Below, piece by piece: positions 48,701-50,536 of a stretch of DNA of 50,536 nt (within the stretch, counting starts at the first letter, position 1; every line of letters starts with the position of its first letter). Under the pieces are notes generated by a model that saw only the letters and a program-made list of their open reading frames with translations, was not told the origin of the DNA and did no database searches. Made by a program: the position numbers and the translations under genes. Source of the stretch: Pelargonium tetragonum (lineage: Eukaryota; Streptophyta; Magnoliopsida; Geraniales; Geraniaceae); contig JAYMTL010000138.1 in the NCBI GenBank assembly GCA_036897445.1, positions 1 to 50,536 of the forward strand, read 5' to 3'.

Positions 48701-50536
48701 AAATAGTAAAACAAATAAAAATTTTTTTTATTAAAGACAGTAAAAGTACCTCTTAAAATCTTAAAAGGGAAAGCTTTGTTTCGCCTATTGCTCTATTTTA
48801 CGGTAGCACTTGTCATAAGTTTTCTTAAGTAGGAGGAATCTCTTACCCTTGTTTTACTTGATATTATATCTGAATAAGAGATTCTCAAGGATTGATTACT
48901 TAACGAACTAGATCTAGCTCTTTGTTATGAGATATTTCTATTAAGTAAACTCTCTTTTATTTAAAGGTTAATGAAGATTTTGCTGATTTCAGAGCTGGGT
49001 AGCTGCTAGGTGATATAAAGGGTTTGAGGTTTAGGCAAACCGCGCTTTTTACTTATTCGATAGGAAGTTCTAGCTTAAAGTCAGATATAATTGTATACAA
49101 AAGGTCTATTCCTACGTTTTACGACCCCAGTATATTGTAATATAACCTAAGCCGGGAGGTAAATAAAGGGTCCCATACGTAAATTAGGGCATATGGAACT
49201 ACTAGTTTTTGCTGAGTAGAAAGGAGACTCCTGCGAGTCCAAAATACTATGAGAGTTTCTTTCTTAATCTTTTTTGTTTTACAGGGACTGGAAATTTCTT
49301 AACATTGGGAATCATTGGGTTTTTTAGTTTGCATATGGATAAGGGATTTGCTTAGTTCTTGCTGTTACTTTAAAAGGGGGTGGCTTTTTGCTTAAGAGAT
49401 CGAGTCTTAGACTATATTTAATTAGATAGTATTCCCTTGAGTTAGATAGTAAACGTATGAAAAGCGGGCTAATTACTTGCGTGACTTAGTTAAGTTATCC
49501 AATATCTGAGAAAGAGGTTTCACTATTCCACTGCGGTTTAATACTCTTTTTTAGATAAAAAGGAATTTGTTAAGAGCTAATTTAATAAGGACGGAATAAA
49601 GCTAAGCCGATAGCTATGTCTCTGAAACTTTTTTGAGTCTCGGTCTTACTTTAAAAGAAAAAATAACTACTCTTTTAAAGACTCGTACCCCTCTTCCATT
49701 TTAAAAAGAATTGAAATTCTCTATCCGAAAGCTCTTAGACAAGTAATAGACTTTCATTTCTCTCTAGGGCTTTAGTAAAGTAAAGCGGTTTCACTTCACA
49801 TGTATCCAGGACACATTTTGTACTTAATCGAGAGGGTTTGTCATTTGTTCTTTATCCAACGGGGGATCGCTTATCGTCTGGATTATTACAATTAGGAACT
49901 CATTTTATACGACCCTGAAACCTCTTTTAACTTGTGTGGTATTGGTCATGAAAGACTTTTTTTATATTAAGGTTTACTAAATAAGCAGCCGTTTTTACCC
50001 TGTACTTAGTTAACTTCTGTAAACTTTGTAAACGCATCTAAAGCAAAACCACGTATCTTAAGTTTATATAATTCTGGAATACCCCAGAAGTTTTCCTTCA
50101 AAGTTTCATAAGCGTGGATATTTTAAGTCATTTTTAAAGCAGCAGCAAAGGTAGCTGGAATCTAACAATTACCTAAAAAAGAAGGGCGGCCCCTTAAATA
50201 TTTTAGGAGTCTTTTATATATTTATATATTAAACAGGGCTTTCGCGTAGCATAGGAGCTATTCCCGAAACCTGCTAGTTTTCACTTTTTTTTAACTAAAA
50301 AATATTCATTAAACGAGTGAACTTCTATAGCTTTTGGGGGCAAAACTCTTTAACAAAGGAAAAGGAGACTCCTGAGAGCAAATTATTTCCTCGAAATAGT
50401 AAGAGTCTTAGGTCCAGAATCTTTTCTTTTAGTTCGTAGTGCATCCTATTGTATAAAGCGATGTTCTAAATTTCCTTTATTATATTTGCTTCCTTGCACT
50501 ACACCTGTAAAGCTACGCTTAGGCTTTTTAGTTTAA
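45796..50536. other. gene-empty AT-rich stretch
   Basis: I see no gene, RNA, motif copy or repeat pair to the end of the window. Composition varies a good deal (the line at 48721 is about 23% GC). All frames are broken by frequent stops. Confidence 0.55.

Noticed and set aside
1-50536. Retroviral, LTR or other virus-like element
   Set aside because: I found no pair of long direct repeats, no primer-binding site and no recognisable element protein. The repeat families seen cannot be assigned to any such class.
1-50536. CRISPR array or prokaryotic operons
   Set aside because: No regularly spaced direct repeats are present, and coding density is effectively zero, unlike any bacterial or phage chromosome.

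Overview
This 50.5 kb window is gene-empty, AT-rich DNA. GC is about 36%, estimated from 13 sampled 60-base lines that ranged from 23% to 53%. No reading frame exceeds about 103 codons even when non-ATG starts are allowed. I recognise no protein family, rRNA, intact tRNA, CRISPR array, long simple repeat or intact transposon.

The base texture gives the best clue to origin. A hand count over twelve scattered lines (720 bases) outside the 30-33 kb block gives TpA/ApT of about 1.6 and (CpA+TpG)/(ApC+GpT) of about 0.6. Low CpA/TpG with high TpA is the classic mark of repeat-induced point mutation (RIP) in filamentous ascomycetes. I therefore favour a nuclear AT-rich heterochromatic block, such as an AT isochore or a centromere-like repeat graveyard, of a Pezizomycotina fungus. 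The inference is moderate. A few tRNA-like relics resemble plant mitochondrial or plastid tRNAs as I remember them, so a plant organellar origin, or nuclear copies of organelle DNA, is the main alternative.

Layout. 0-5.7 kb is featureless. 5.7-13.7 kb holds decayed copies of two repeat families, R1 (three copies) and R2 (two copies), plus a pyrimidine-rich tract. 13.7-23.8 kb is mostly featureless. 23.8-29.4 kb holds one copy of family R3, a tRNA-Lys relic, other tRNA-like fragments and several copies of a short dispersed motif. 29.76-33.3 kb is a compositionally distinct block without the RIP-like signature (TpA/ApT about 0.96; (CpA+TpG)/(ApC+GpT) about 1.28) and rich in its own short repeated words. 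33.3-50.5 kb is again mostly featureless, with the second R3 copy at 43.0 kb and three more motif copies.

The most striking signal is the dispersed motif AGGTAATGYAATTAA. It occurs eleven times (nine full 15-mers and two 14-mers) on both strands between 10.3 and 45.8 kb, in flanks that are otherwise mostly unrelated. Two pairs of copies are identical over 23-24 bases in inverted orientation. I do not know what it is; ends of a decayed transposon family are the simplest explanation. No genes here can be said to work together: what survives is an archive of degraded repeats.
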